14,432 bases of DNA. Source: UBA1738 sp045577675. GTDB lineage: Bacteria > Bacillota > Clostridia > UBA1381. Positions 7,476 to 14,432 of the stretch are shown here, piece after piece. The position numbers and the translations under genes are program-made. The first letter of the stretch is position 1; every line of letters begins with the position of its first letter. The notes beneath the pieces are model-generated. The model did not search any database. It was not told where the DNA came from and saw only the letters and a list, made by a program, of their open reading frames with translations. Where the stretch lies: the NCBI GenBank assembly GCA_045577675.1, contig JAZNIV010000059.1, forward strand, positions 1 through 14,432. The letters are read 5' to 3'.

Positions 7476-10115
7476 ATGAAAAAGAAAAATTATGACGTAA
7501 TAGACAGCGTAGAAAAGCTTGAAGAAGCAATTTTGCGTATAAAGGAGGCACAGAAGATTTTTGCCGGCTTTACGCAGGAGCAGGTTGACAAAATCTTTTT
7601 AGCCGCAGCATCTGCTGCAAATAAGGCAAGGATTCCGCTTGCAAAGATGGCAGTGGAAGAAACCGGTATGGGCGTTGTTGAGGACAAGGTTATCAAGAAC
7701 AACTATGCCGCAGAGTATATTTATAATGCATATAAGGACACAAAAACCTGCGGAGTAATTGAAGAGGACAAGGCTTATGGAATTAAGAAAATTGCAGAGC
7801 CTATCGGAGTGGTTGCAGCGGTTATTCCTACAACAAACCCGACCTCTACGGCGATTTTTAAATGTCTTTTGGCACTTAAAACAAGAAATGCAATTATTAT
7901 TTCTCCGCACCCGAGAGCGAAAAATTGTACTATTGCAGCGGCGAAGCTTGTTTTGGAGGCTGCTGTTAGTGCAGGTGCACCGGAGGGAATTATCGACTGG
8001 ATTGACGTGCCAAGTCTTGATATGACAAACACGGTTATGAAGGAAGCGGATATTATTCTTGCAACAGGCGGTCCGGGAATGGTTAAGGCTGCTTATTCTT
8101 CAGGAAAACCGGCACTTGGCGTAGGTGCGGGAAACACACCTGCAATTATTGACGACAGTGCAGATATTCTCCTTGCAGTAAATTCAATCATTCACTCAAA
8201 AACCTTTGATAACGGAATGATTTGTGCATCTGAGCAGGCAGTTATAGTGCTTGAAAAGGTTTATGATGCAGTAAAGGAAGAGTTTACAAATCGCGGATGC
8301 TATTTCCTTGACGAAAAGGAAACAGAAAAGGTTAGAAAAACAATTATTATAAATGGTGCGCTAAATGCCAAAATTGTTGGTCAAAAGGCTGCAAAAATCG
8401 CTGAGCTCGCAGGAGTTACAGTGCCTGAGGGAACAAAAATCCTGATAGGTGAGGTGGAATCTGTTGAGCTTTCAGAAGAATTTGCACACGAAAAGCTTTC
8501 ACCGGTTTTAGCTATGTATAAGGCAAAGGATTTTGCTGACGCACTTTCAAAAGCAGAAAGATTGGTAGAGGACGGAGGCTTGGGTCACACATCGTCTGTA
8601 TACCTTAACGAAGTTACGGAAACCGAAAAAATTAATGAGTTTGCAAAAAGAATGAAAACCTGCAGAATTTTGGTTAATACACCTTCTTCACATGGTGGTA
8701 TCGGTGACCTGTATAACTTTAAGCTTGCTCCGTCATTAACCCTGGGATGCGGCTCATGGGGAGGCAACTCGGTATCTGAAAATGTTGGTGTAAAGCACCT
8801 TTTAAATATCAAAACAGTAGCAGAAAGAAGGGAAAATATGCTGTGGTTCCGTGCACCTGAAAAGATATATATTAAAAAAGGCTGTCTGCCGGTAGCACTT
8901 GACGAGCTTAAGACGGTAATGGGTAAAAAGAGAGCATTTATCGTAACAGATACCTTCCTTTACGAAAACGGCTATACAAAGCCTATCTGCGACAAGCTTG
9001 ACGAAATGGGAATAAGTCATACAACCTTCTTTGACGTTCAGCCTGACCCGACACTTGAGAATGCTAAAAACGGAGCTATGCAGATGCAGGCATTTAAGCC
9101 GGATACAATTATTGCACTCGGCGGTGGCTCGGCAATGGATGCGGCTAAAATTATGTGGGTACTCTATGAGCATCCTGAGGCTGACTTTATGGATATGGCG
9201 ATGAGATTTATCGATATCAGAAAGAGAGTTTATTCCTTCCCGAAAATGGGCGAAAAGGCATACTTTATTGCAGTTCCGACATCAGCCGGTACAGGCTCGG
9301 AGGTTACACCGTTTGCAGTTATTACAGATGAAAAAACAGGTGTAAAATATCCGTTGGCAGACTATGAGCTTCTTCCGAATATGGCTGTTATTGATACAGA
9401 CTTCCATATGTCGGCACCAAAGGGCCTTACTGCTGCATCGGGAATTGACGCAGTTACTCACGCAGTGGAGGCATATGCAGCGATGCTCGCTACAGACTAT
9501 ACAGACGGTCTTGCATTAAAGGCATTAAAGACAATATTTGAATATCTTCCAAGAGCTTATGAAAATGGTGCGACAGATGTATTGGCAAGAGAGAAAATGG
9601 CTAATGCCGCAACAATGGCAGGAATGGCATTTGCAAACGCATTTTTGGGTGTATGTCACTCAATGGCACATAAGCTTGGAGCGTTCCATCACTTACCGCA
9701 CGGCGTTGCAAACGCACTTATGATTGAAGAGGTTTTAAGATTTAACAGTGCAGAAGCACCTGTCAAAATGGGAACATTCTCTCAGTATGACCACCCGTAT
9801 ACACTCAGAAGATATGCAGAGATTGCGGAGCATCTCGGAATAGGCGGAGACAGTGATAAGGATAAGCTTGAGGGCTTGATTAATGCAATTAATGACCTTA
9901 AAGCAAGAGTTGGAATTAAGGAAACAATCAAGGATTACGGTATTGACGAGAAGGCGTTCCTTGAAAATCTTGATGAGATGGTAGAGCAGGCATTCGACGA
10001 CCAGTGCACAGGTGCAAACCCAAGGTATCCGCTGATGAGTGAAATCAAGCAGATGTATTTGAATGCTTATTACGGCAAGCATTTTGAGGAACCTGAAATG
10101 CCGAAAAATGTCTGA
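7476..10115 (+). CDS. adhE: Bifunctional aldehyde-alcohol dehydrogenase AdhE
   Basis: AdhE reduces acetyl-CoA to acetaldehyde and then ethanol with two NADH, regenerating NAD+ in fermentation; related enzymes assemble into filaments (spirosomes). The 879 residues match the usual fused form. The N-terminal CoA-acylating aldehyde dehydrogenase (about 1-440) has catalytic Cys250 in NGMICASEQ and the conserved EPIGVVAAVIPTTNPTST segment. The C-terminal iron-dependent alcohol dehydrogenase (about 455-865) has the nucleotide-binding GGGS at 549-552, PTSAGTGSEVTPF, and all four metal ligands: Asp658, His662, His728 and His742, in the same spacing as E. coli AdhE (653, 657, 723, 737). The enzyme therefore looks fully active. 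Expression is likely controlled by two stacked promoters and a Rex operator. A kinase-like gene follows 18 bases downstream with no terminator, so they share a transcript. Confidence 0.97.
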   Translation: MKKKNYDVIDSVEKLEEAILRIKEAQKIFAGFTQEQVDKIFLAAASAANKARIPLAKMAVEETGMGVVEDKVIKNNYAAEYIYNAYKDTKTCGVIEEDKAYGIKKIAEPIGVVAAVIPTTNPTSTAIFKCLLALKTRNAIIISPHPRAKNCTIAAAKLVLEAAVSAGAPEGIIDWIDVPSLDMTNTVMKEADIILATGGPGMVKAAYSSGKPALGVGAGNTPAIIDDSADILLAVNSIIHSKTFDNGMICASEQAVIVLEKVYDAVKEEFTNRGCYFLDEKETEKVRKTIIINGALNAKIVGQKAAKIAELAGVTVPEGTKILIGEVESVELSEEFAHEKLSPVLAMYKAKDFADALSKAERLVEDGGLGHTSSVYLNEVTETEKINEFAKRMKTCRILVNTPSSHGGIGDLYNFKLAPSLTLGCGSWGGNSVSENVGVKHLLNIKTVAERRENMLWFRAPEKIYIKKGCLPVALDELKTVMGKKRAFIVTDTFLYENGYTKPICDKLDEMGISHTTFFDVQPDPTLENAKNGAMQMQAFKPDTIIALGGGSAMDAAKIMWVLYEHPEADFMDMAMRFIDIRKRVYSFPKMGEKAYFIAVPTSAGTGSEVTPFAVITDEKTGVKYPLADYELLPNMAVIDTDFHMSAPKGLTAASGIDAVTHAVEAYAAMLATDYTDGLALKALKTIFEYLPRAYENGATDVLAREKMANAATMAGMAFANAFLGVCHSMAHKLGAFHHLPHGVANALMIEEVLRFNSAEAPVKMGTFSQYDHPYTLRRYAEIAEHLGIGGDSDKDKLEGLINAINDLKARVGIKETIKDYGIDEKAFLENLDEMVEQAFDDQCTGANPRYPLMSEIKQMYLNAYYGKHFEEPEMPKNV

Positions 10116-10133
10116 TTCAGGGAGGATAAAGAT

Positions 10134-10883
10134 ATGAAACTTGATAAAGTAATTGCGAAAAGAAATAATAAAACCATTTATCGTGACGGAGACAGGTGTA
10201 TTAAGGTTTTCGGCGAGGATTTTCATAAGGCGGATATTCTCAATGAAGCACTCAATCAGGCACGAATCGAGGAAACAGGGCTGAATATCCCGAAAATACT
10301 TGAAGTAACAACAGTTGACGGAAAATGGGCAATTGTAACCGAGTATATTGAGGGAAAAACTCTGGCACAGCTTATGGAGGAAAATCCAGATAAGGAAGAA
10401 GAGTATCTTGAGCTTTTGGTAGACCTTCAGCTTGACGTTCATTCCAAAACCTGTCCGCTTTTAAATAAGCTGAAGGATAAAATGAACCGAAAAATAAGTG
10501 CATCAGACCTTGATGCAACAACACGTTATGACCTGCATACCCGCTTAGAGGGAATGCCTAAGCACAAAAAGGTTTGTCACGGCGATTTCAATCCGTCAAA
10601 TATAATAATTTCAAAGGACGGAACACCATATATTTTAGACTGGTCGCATGCAACGCAAGGGAATGCGTCAGCAGATGCGGCAAGAACCTACCTTCTGTTC
10701 TGCCTGAATAAGGATGAGGCTGTTGCGAAAAAGTATCTCGACCTTTTCTGTGCAAAAAGCAACACAGCCCGTCAGTATGTCCAGAAATGGATGCCTATTG
10801 TGGCGGCATCGCAGTCGGTTAAGGGTAACAAGGAAGAGCGTGAATTCCTGCTTTCATGGGTTGATGTTGTAGAATACGAATAA
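10134..10883 (+). CDS. Aminoglycoside-phosphotransferase-fold kinase
   Basis: A 249-residue cytoplasmic protein of the APH/choline kinase-like superfamily. It carries the ATP-contacting Lys24 (CIKVF) and partner Glu38, a hinge-like IVTEYIEGKTLAQLM, the catalytic loop HGDFNPSN at 149-156 (catalytic Asp151, Asn156) and the metal-binding Asp169 in ILDWSHA. The end resembles the family style seen in TIGR02172-type proteins. The phosphate loop region (KRNNKTIYRDG, 9-19) lacks the usual glycines, which is common in this superfamily but could also mean altered nucleotide use. The substrate is unknown; family resemblance does not mean drug resistance, and many relatives act on small metabolites. GGGAGG at 10120-10125 lies 8 bases before the ATG. 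Its position directly behind adhE puts it under the same Rex-controlled promoter. It ends in a terminator shared with the converging MATE gene. Confidence 0.85.
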   Translation: MKLDKVIAKRNNKTIYRDGDRCIKVFGEDFHKADILNEALNQARIEETGLNIPKILEVTTVDGKWAIVTEYIEGKTLAQLMEENPDKEEEYLELLVDLQLDVHSKTCPLLNKLKDKMNRKISASDLDATTRYDLHTRLEGMPKHKKVCHGDFNPSNIIISKDGTPYILDWSHATQGNASADAARTYLLFCLNKDEAVAKKYLDLFCAKSNTARQYVQKWMPIVAASQSVKGNKEEREFLLSWVDVVEYE

Positions 10884-10918
10884 AAAATAAGGCTTGCATT
10901 TTGCAAGTCTTATTTTTT
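10882..10918. terminator. Bidirectional terminator between kinase and MATE genes
   Basis: CTTGCA (10893-10898) pairs with TGCAAG (10902-10907) around a TTT loop. The stem extends through a G-U pair and AATAAG/CTTATT into flanking A and T runs, giving about 17 pairs. T tracts on both strands let it stop transcription either way. It contains the kinase stop codon (10881-10883, partly) and the MATE stop codon (complement of 10910-10912). Confidence 0.88.
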
Positions 10919-12268
10919 ATTTGAAAGTCTTTTTAGGTCCCGTAAAAATTTAATCCCGAAGGGTAAACAAAAGAGTGACGATAAAAGGTCCGCTACAGGC
11001 TGCGATAATTGCAATCCTAAAAGACCGAATCTTGCCGGCAAAAGCCAGATGAGCGGGATGAAAAATATCCCTTGCCTTGTGCAGGATAATAGAGTTGCCG
11101 TCCAGGACTTTCCTATAGTTTGGTAGGTCATATTACAAACTGTGCTTATAGGAATAAAAAGCAGTGCAAGGCATTGAAGCCTTAGTGCAAGTCTGCCGAT
11201 TTCGATAACCTCCATATCGTTTTTCGTAAACCTCTCCATAAGCCAGTCAGCGGCAAAGTACACAGGTGTTCCAAGAGTTGCCATTACGATAAAGCCTAAA
11301 GCTAAAGTAAAAAGAAATGCCTTTTTAACTCTGTCATATTTCTTTGCACCGTAGTTAAAGCCGACAACGGGCTGGAAGCCTTGTCCTATTCCAATCATAA
11401 CCGCAAAAATCAGCATAAATATCTTGCCTACAATGCTCATTGCAGCAACAGCCGGGTCTCCGTAAATTCTTGCACTGCGGTTTAAAAACATAGTGGCAAC
11501 GCTGGATAGCCCTTGTCTTGAAAGGGACGGAAGTCCGGTTTTTAATATCATAAGATATACCATTGGCCTGCGTGATATTTTTGTAAGCTTGAATTTTGCA
11601 AGACTTTTTCCCCTCAGGCAGAAGGTCAGGAGGATTAAAAAGCTTATGCATTGGCTTACAAGTGTTGCAATAGCCGCACCGGAGGTACCGAGCTTAAAGG
11701 TGAAGATAAAAAGCGGGTCAAGTGCAATGTTTAGTATGCCGCCCGAGGCAATGCCGAGCATGGCATATTTTGCCCGTCCCTGTGAACGCAGGATATTGTT
11801 GAATATAAAAGCACCAATCATAACGGGAGCACCGATAATTATATACCTTGCGTAGCTTACGGCATATGGAAGAATAGTATCTGTGGCACCGAAAAGCAGC
11901 ATCAGGTCTTTTATTTTAAAGCAGGACAGTATGGCAAGCACTGTTCCGAGACTAAGCCCCATAAAAAGTGCACTTGATGCTGCTTCTGTTGCTTCGTCCT
12001 CCTTTTGTTCTCCCAAAAGCCGCGAAATCATACTCCCTGTTCCCATTCCGATTGTAAAGCCGACAGCTTGAATAATCGCCATCAGCGAGAAAACAACACC
12101 GACTGCACCTGATGCACTTGTGCCAAGCTTTGAAACAAAATATGTGTCCGCCATATTGTAGACCGAGGTTACAAGCATACTGATAACCGTCGGGATTGCG
12201 AGGGTGATAATCAGCCTTGGAATGGGTGTTTCTGTCATTTTTTTAAACTGTACTGCCTCGTTTTTCAT
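10910..12268 (-). CDS. MATE family multidrug efflux transporter
   Basis: A 452-residue cytoplasmic-membrane antiporter of the MATE family (NorM/DinF-like), which exports cationic drugs or metabolites using a sodium or proton gradient. Family features are the N-terminal IPRLIITLAIPTVISMLVTSVYNMADTYFVSKLG, the GIGQGFQPVVGFNYGAKK segment that starts the second half, and a hydrophobic profile consistent with 12 membrane segments in two repeats. The length is typical. The start ATG has AAGGAG on the reverse strand (complement of 12275-12280) six bases upstream, and this site overlaps the stop codon of the DUF5662 gene. There are only 10 bases between the two genes, so translation is probably coupled. 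The transported compound cannot be inferred from sequence. Its neighbours are two short proteins of unknown function, which does not indicate drug resistance. Confidence 0.93.
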   Translation of the reverse strand: MKNEAVQFKKMTETPIPRLIITLAIPTVISMLVTSVYNMADTYFVSKLGTSASGAVGVVFSLMAIIQAVGFTIGMGTGSMISRLLGEQKEDEATEAASSALFMGLSLGTVLAILSCFKIKDLMLLFGATDTILPYAVSYARYIIIGAPVMIGAFIFNNILRSQGRAKYAMLGIASGGILNIALDPLFIFTFKLGTSGAAIATLVSQCISFLILLTFCLRGKSLAKFKLTKISRRPMVYLMILKTGLPSLSRQGLSSVATMFLNRSARIYGDPAVAAMSIVGKIFMLIFAVMIGIGQGFQPVVGFNYGAKKYDRVKKAFLFTLALGFIVMATLGTPVYFAADWLMERFTKNDMEVIEIGRLALRLQCLALLFIPISTVCNMTYQTIGKSWTATLLSCTRQGIFFIPLIWLLPARFGLLGLQLSQPVADLLSSLFCLPFGIKFLRDLKRLSNKK

Positions 12269-12278
12269 TAGTTACTCC

Positions 12279-12803
12279 TTAATATTCTTTGAGGTTTTTC
12301 AGATACCGAAAGGTTTTCTCCTCTCCGTCCTCCATCAGCATTATAAGTAATTTTTCAATTAAATCTGAGGTTTCGTGATGAATAAGCCTTCTGTCCTTGC
12401 CGCCGATAAAGTATTCATAGGGGTGAGAATCCATATATTTTTCGCCCTGATAAATCTTGCTTGCGGCGACTCTGTCACAAAACATTTCCTTTACATGCTT
12501 TAAAGGCATTTTTACCGGCCCGTATTTTCGGGTTATCGGGTCATAGTCGGTCCAGTACTCAAAATGATGCTTATTTCTGCCCTTGTGGTGCATCCAGGCC
12601 GCCGAATAGCCGTGCAGACTGCGTTCCATATCGTTAGGACTTCGGTCACCCTGAAAATATCTTGCACCCGATATAAACTCGGCAGGGGTATATTTGGATA
12701 AATCATGCCCCAGCCCTTGCCAGAATATTCCTGCCTTTCGGCAATTTTTTATAACCTCATGGCGATGCCTTGTTATAGTCTTAAAATGTCCAAGTGCGTT
12801 CAT
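12279..12803 (-). CDS. DUF5662 family protein
   Basis: A 174-residue protein from ATG 12803; the open frame goes on upstream to 12908, but that part overlaps the previous gene and is not translated from a good site. The start is supported by AGGAGG seven bases upstream (complement of 12811-12816) and an ATGA overlap with the DUF1653 stop. Conserved family stretches are GHDLSKYTPAEF (31-43), YFQGDRSP (49-56), GYSAAWMHHKGRNKHHFEYW (65-84) and CDRVAASK (109-116). The histidine and aspartate pattern (His13/His15, His33-Asp34, His72/His73, His79/His80, Asp110) resembles an HD-domain metal site, so a metal-dependent phosphohydrolase is possible but not established. No signal peptide or membrane segment is seen. 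It lies 10 bases upstream of the MATE gene in the same operon. Confidence 0.85.
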   Translation of the reverse strand: MNALGHFKTITRHRHEVIKNCRKAGIFWQGLGHDLSKYTPAEFISGARYFQGDRSPNDMERSLHGYSAAWMHHKGRNKHHFEYWTDYDPITRKYGPVKMPLKHVKEMFCDRVAASKIYQGEKYMDSHPYEYFIGGKDRRLIHHETSDLIEKLLIMLMEDGEEKTFRYLKNLKEY

Positions 12804-13033
12804 AAGCAGCCCTCCTGAGGCAGCTCGCTGCCAAGATAAGTAAATCGCTTCTGGGTTATACCGTCTTTTGTTACCTCTTCTTCCCACATATCCGCAGGTC
12901 TTACCCATAGTTCTCCGCCGGCATAGCAGGCACGGTATATAACCATATCCTCGAGATTTTCGCTGTTTTTGGCGATATCCAGAAGCTCGTAGATATTGCC
13001 CTTAAAATGCCTGTAAAAACCCTTTTTTAACAT
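12800..13033 (-). CDS. DUF1653 domain protein
   Basis: A 77-residue protein, the first gene of the reverse operon. The small DUF1653 domain is easily recognised from YRHFKGNIYELLDIAKNSE, then VIYRACYAGGELWVRPADMW. The function of this family is not established, though it is widespread as a stand-alone protein or appended to other enzymes. The start ATG at 13033 has AGGAGA (complement of 13043-13048) nine bases upstream. Its stop TGA overlaps the DUF5662 start as ATGA, which suggests translational coupling. No membrane or secretion signals are visible. Confidence 0.85.
   Translation of the reverse strand: MLKKGFYRHFKGNIYELLDIAKNSENLEDMVIYRACYAGGELWVRPADMWEEEVTKDGITQKRFTYLGSELPQEGCL
12811..12816 (-). 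promoter_or_regulatory. DUF5662 ribosome binding site within DUF1653
   Basis: AGGAGG on the reverse strand lies seven bases before ATG 12803, inside the last codons of the DUF1653 gene. It decides the DUF5662 start and gives a coupled ATGA junction at 12803-12800. Confidence 0.75.
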
Positions 13034-13064
13034 AAAACCAATTCTCCTGTATCATTATTATTTC

Positions 13065-13093
13065 AGTATATCACTAAAATATCCTTTTTTCAA
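13065..13093 (-). promoter_or_regulatory. Promoter of the DUF1653-DUF5662-MATE operon
   Basis: On the reverse strand TTGAAA (complement of 13088-13093), a 17-base spacer and TATACT (complement of 13065-13070) form a good sigma-A promoter. Transcription should begin near 13058, about 25 bases before the DUF1653 ATG. Confidence 0.65.
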
Positions 13094-13103
13094 GATGTTA
13101 TCT

Positions 13104-13132
13104 TTGACAAATGGCATATTTTTGTGTATAAT
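13104..13132 (+). promoter_or_regulatory. Perfect consensus promoter of the DUF512 gene
   Basis: TTGACA (13104-13109), a 17-base spacer and TATAAT (13127-13132) match the sigma-A consensus exactly. Transcription should begin near 13139, giving a leader of about 53 bases with no hairpin visible. Its -35 lies only 10 bases from the -35 of the divergent reverse-strand promoter. Confidence 0.8.
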
Positions 13133-13191
13133 GGATATGTATGTAAATTTTCAGGCAAAATAACAAAAACGGCTAATAAAAGGAGTTCGCT

Positions 13192-14432
13192 ATGCATAAA
13201 GAGGACAGGACAATTTCATATGTTGAGCCGGGCTCGCTTGCAGAAGAGGCAGGACTTATAAAAGGAGACAAGCTGCTTAAAATAAACGGACACGAATTTC
13301 ACGATATTTTGGAATATCGCTATCTGATAAGTGAGCCGGAGGTTGAGCTTGAGGTTTTAAAGACGGACGGAGTTACCGAAATAATCAGTATAGAAAGCGA
13401 TTATGAGGAGCTTGGAATAGAATTTCGTCAGGGACTTATTGATACGGCACAGGCTTGCAGGAACAAATGTATCTTCTGTTTTATTGACCAGCTTCCAAAG
13501 GGTATGCGGGAAACAGTTTATTTTAAGGACGATGATACAAGGCTGTCCTTTTTGCAGGGCAATTATGTAACACTTACGAACCTTTCCGACGAAGAAATTG
13601 ACCGCCTCATCAAAATGCACGTTTCGCCGATTAATATTTCGGTGCATACCACAAATCCGGATTTGCGTGTAAAGATGCTTAAAAACCCCAATGCAGCAAA
13701 AATTTATGACATAATGAAAAGATTTGCGGAAAATGGTATCTATATGAATACGCAGATTGTGCTTTGCCCGGGATATAATGACAAAGACGAGCTTGACAGA
13801 ACAATTTCCGACCTTGCCGTGCTTTATCCGTATGTTGCAAGCTGCTCGGTTGTTCCGGTGGGGCTTACAAGATACCGTGAGGGACTATGTGAATTAAAGC
13901 CCTTTGATGCAAGGTCATCGCTTGACGTCCTTCGTCAGCTTGAGGAGCATCAAAAACAGTTTAAAAAGGATTTTGGAATAAATCTCATCTATGCCTCCGA
14001 TGAGTTTTATATAAATGCAAAGCTTCCGCTTCCCAAGGCGTCCGAGTATGACGGCTTTCCGCAGATTGAAAACGGAGTGGGCTTAATTGCATCTATGCAG
14101 GAGGAGTTTGACAGTGCTATAGAGCTCATAAAGCCGGAAAAATATAACCGCAATATTGCCATTGCTACCGGTGAGATTGCATATAGCTTTATAAGTTCAC
14201 TCACCGAGCGGCTTATGGCAAGGTGTGACGGACTTAAAATAACTGTTTACCCTGTAAAAAATGAGTTTTTCGGTGGCGGAGTAAATGTTTCGGGGCTGGT
14301 TACGGGCGGAGACATCCTCCGAACACTTCAAAACGAACCGAAATATGATGAGCTTTTTATTCCGGACAGTATGCTGCGTGACGGAGAGGATATTTTCCTT
14401 GACGATATAACACTTTTGGAGCTTTCGGAAAA
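13192..14432 (+). CDS. DUF512 / PDZ / radical-SAM-like protein, 3' end outside window
   Basis: At least 413 residues, with no stop before the window end; relatives are usually about 430-460 long, so only a short tail is missing. The start ATG 13192 follows AAAGGAG (13179-13185) by six bases. An N-terminal PDZ-like domain (about 1-75) begins ISYVEPGSLAEEAGLIKGDKLLKING. Next comes a cysteine triad Cys89, Cys93, Cys96 (CRNKCIFC), the CX3CX2C pattern of radical-SAM iron-sulfur enzymes, with FIDQLPKGMRETVYFKDDD after it. A barrel-like middle holds NISVHTTNPDLRVKML and VPVGLTRYRE. The C-terminal DUF512 region ends in VNVSGLVTGGDIL and FIPDSMLRDGEDIFLDD. The family is conserved in Clostridia, often near the GTPase gene der. 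The substrate is unknown. No membrane segment is visible. Confidence 0.93.
   Translation, partial: MHKEDRTISYVEPGSLAEEAGLIKGDKLLKINGHEFHDILEYRYLISEPEVELEVLKTDGVTEIISIESDYEELGIEFRQGLIDTAQACRNKCIFCFIDQLPKGMRETVYFKDDDTRLSFLQGNYVTLTNLSDEEIDRLIKMHVSPINISVHTTNPDLRVKMLKNPNAAKIYDIMKRFAENGIYMNTQIVLCPGYNDKDELDRTISDLAVLYPYVASCSVVPVGLTRYREGLCELKPFDARSSLDVLRQLEEHQKQFKKDFGINLIYASDEFYINAKLPLPKASEYDGFPQIENGVGLIASMQEEFDSAIELIKPEKYNRNIAIATGEIAYSFISSLTERLMARCDGLKITVYPVKNEFFGGGVNVSGLVTGGDILRTLQNEPKYDELFIPDSMLRDGEDIFLDDITLLELSE

Noticed and set aside
9735..10442. A 235-codon open frame on the reverse strand across the end of adhE and the start of the kinase gene
   Set aside because: It is antisense to two well-supported genes, has no good ribosome binding site, and its Cys/Phe/Ile-rich composition is typical of a shadow frame.
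10134..10883. Reading the kinase as an aminoglycoside resistance gene
   Set aside because: Only the general APH fold is visible; there is no close similarity to known resistance enzymes, and the adhE context points to metabolism.
11493..11855. A 120-codon forward open frame inside the MATE gene
   Set aside because: It lies wholly antisense to a clear MATE protein, with no ribosome binding site or recognisable domain.
12804..12908. Longer DUF5662 start at 12908
   Set aside because: It would add 35 residues overlapping DUF1653 in another frame and lacks family similarity; the ATG at 12803 has an ideal AGGAGG and an ATGA junction.
1..14432. Mobile element, phage, CRISPR or defence system
   Set aside because: I see no transposase, integrase, direct-repeat array, terminal inverted repeats or known defence gene; composition looks even and gene order looks like core chromosome.

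Overview
The window reads as ordinary chromosome of a low-to-moderate GC, anaerobic Gram-positive bacterium, most likely a Clostridia member of Lachnospiraceae type. This rests on strong AAGGAG/GGAGG ribosome binding sites, sigma-A style promoters with AT-rich spacers, U-tract hairpin terminators, a fused fermentative AdhE, and protein families (RsfS, HtpG, DUF1653, DUF5662, DUF512) common in that group. The genus cannot be fixed from sequence alone. No rRNA, tRNA, insertion sequence, CRISPR array or prophage gene is visible, and every intergenic gap is below 160 bases.

Layout: (1) 2-1327, the 3' part of a transglutaminase-like protein, closed by a hairpin terminator. (2) 1396-6333, a translation and protein-quality block: rsfS (ribosome silencing factor), leuS (leucyl-tRNA synthetase) and htpG (Hsp90), with a promoter before rsfS and a terminator after htpG. 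(3) 6344-10918, a fermentation block: a LysR-type regulator with its own promoter, then adhE (acetyl-CoA to ethanol) behind two stacked promoters that each carry a palindrome over the -10 element. The proximal palindrome is a near-perfect Rex (NADH-sensing repressor) operator. An aminoglycoside-phosphotransferase-fold kinase follows adhE by 18 bases. (4) 10882-13093, reverse strand, a three-gene operon DUF1653 - DUF5662 - MATE efflux pump. It converges on the kinase gene, and one bidirectional hairpin contains both stop codons. (5) 13104-14432, a divergently transcribed DUF512 protein (PDZ-like domain plus radical-SAM type CX3CX2C cluster) driven by a perfect TTGACA-17-TATAAT promoter and cut by the window end.

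How the genes work together: rsfS-leuS-htpG is a growth-related cluster. The adhE block is the clearest regulated unit: adhE reoxidises NADH to make ethanol, and the operator I see would let Rex repress it when NADH/NAD+ is low. The co-transcribed kinase and the adjacent LysR regulator are of unknown role and are the best candidates for something new. I do not see a clear novel defence or mobile system here. The less characterised parts are the adhE-linked kinase, the DUF1653/DUF5662/MATE operon, the DUF512 putative radical-SAM protein and a possible structured leader before leuS.
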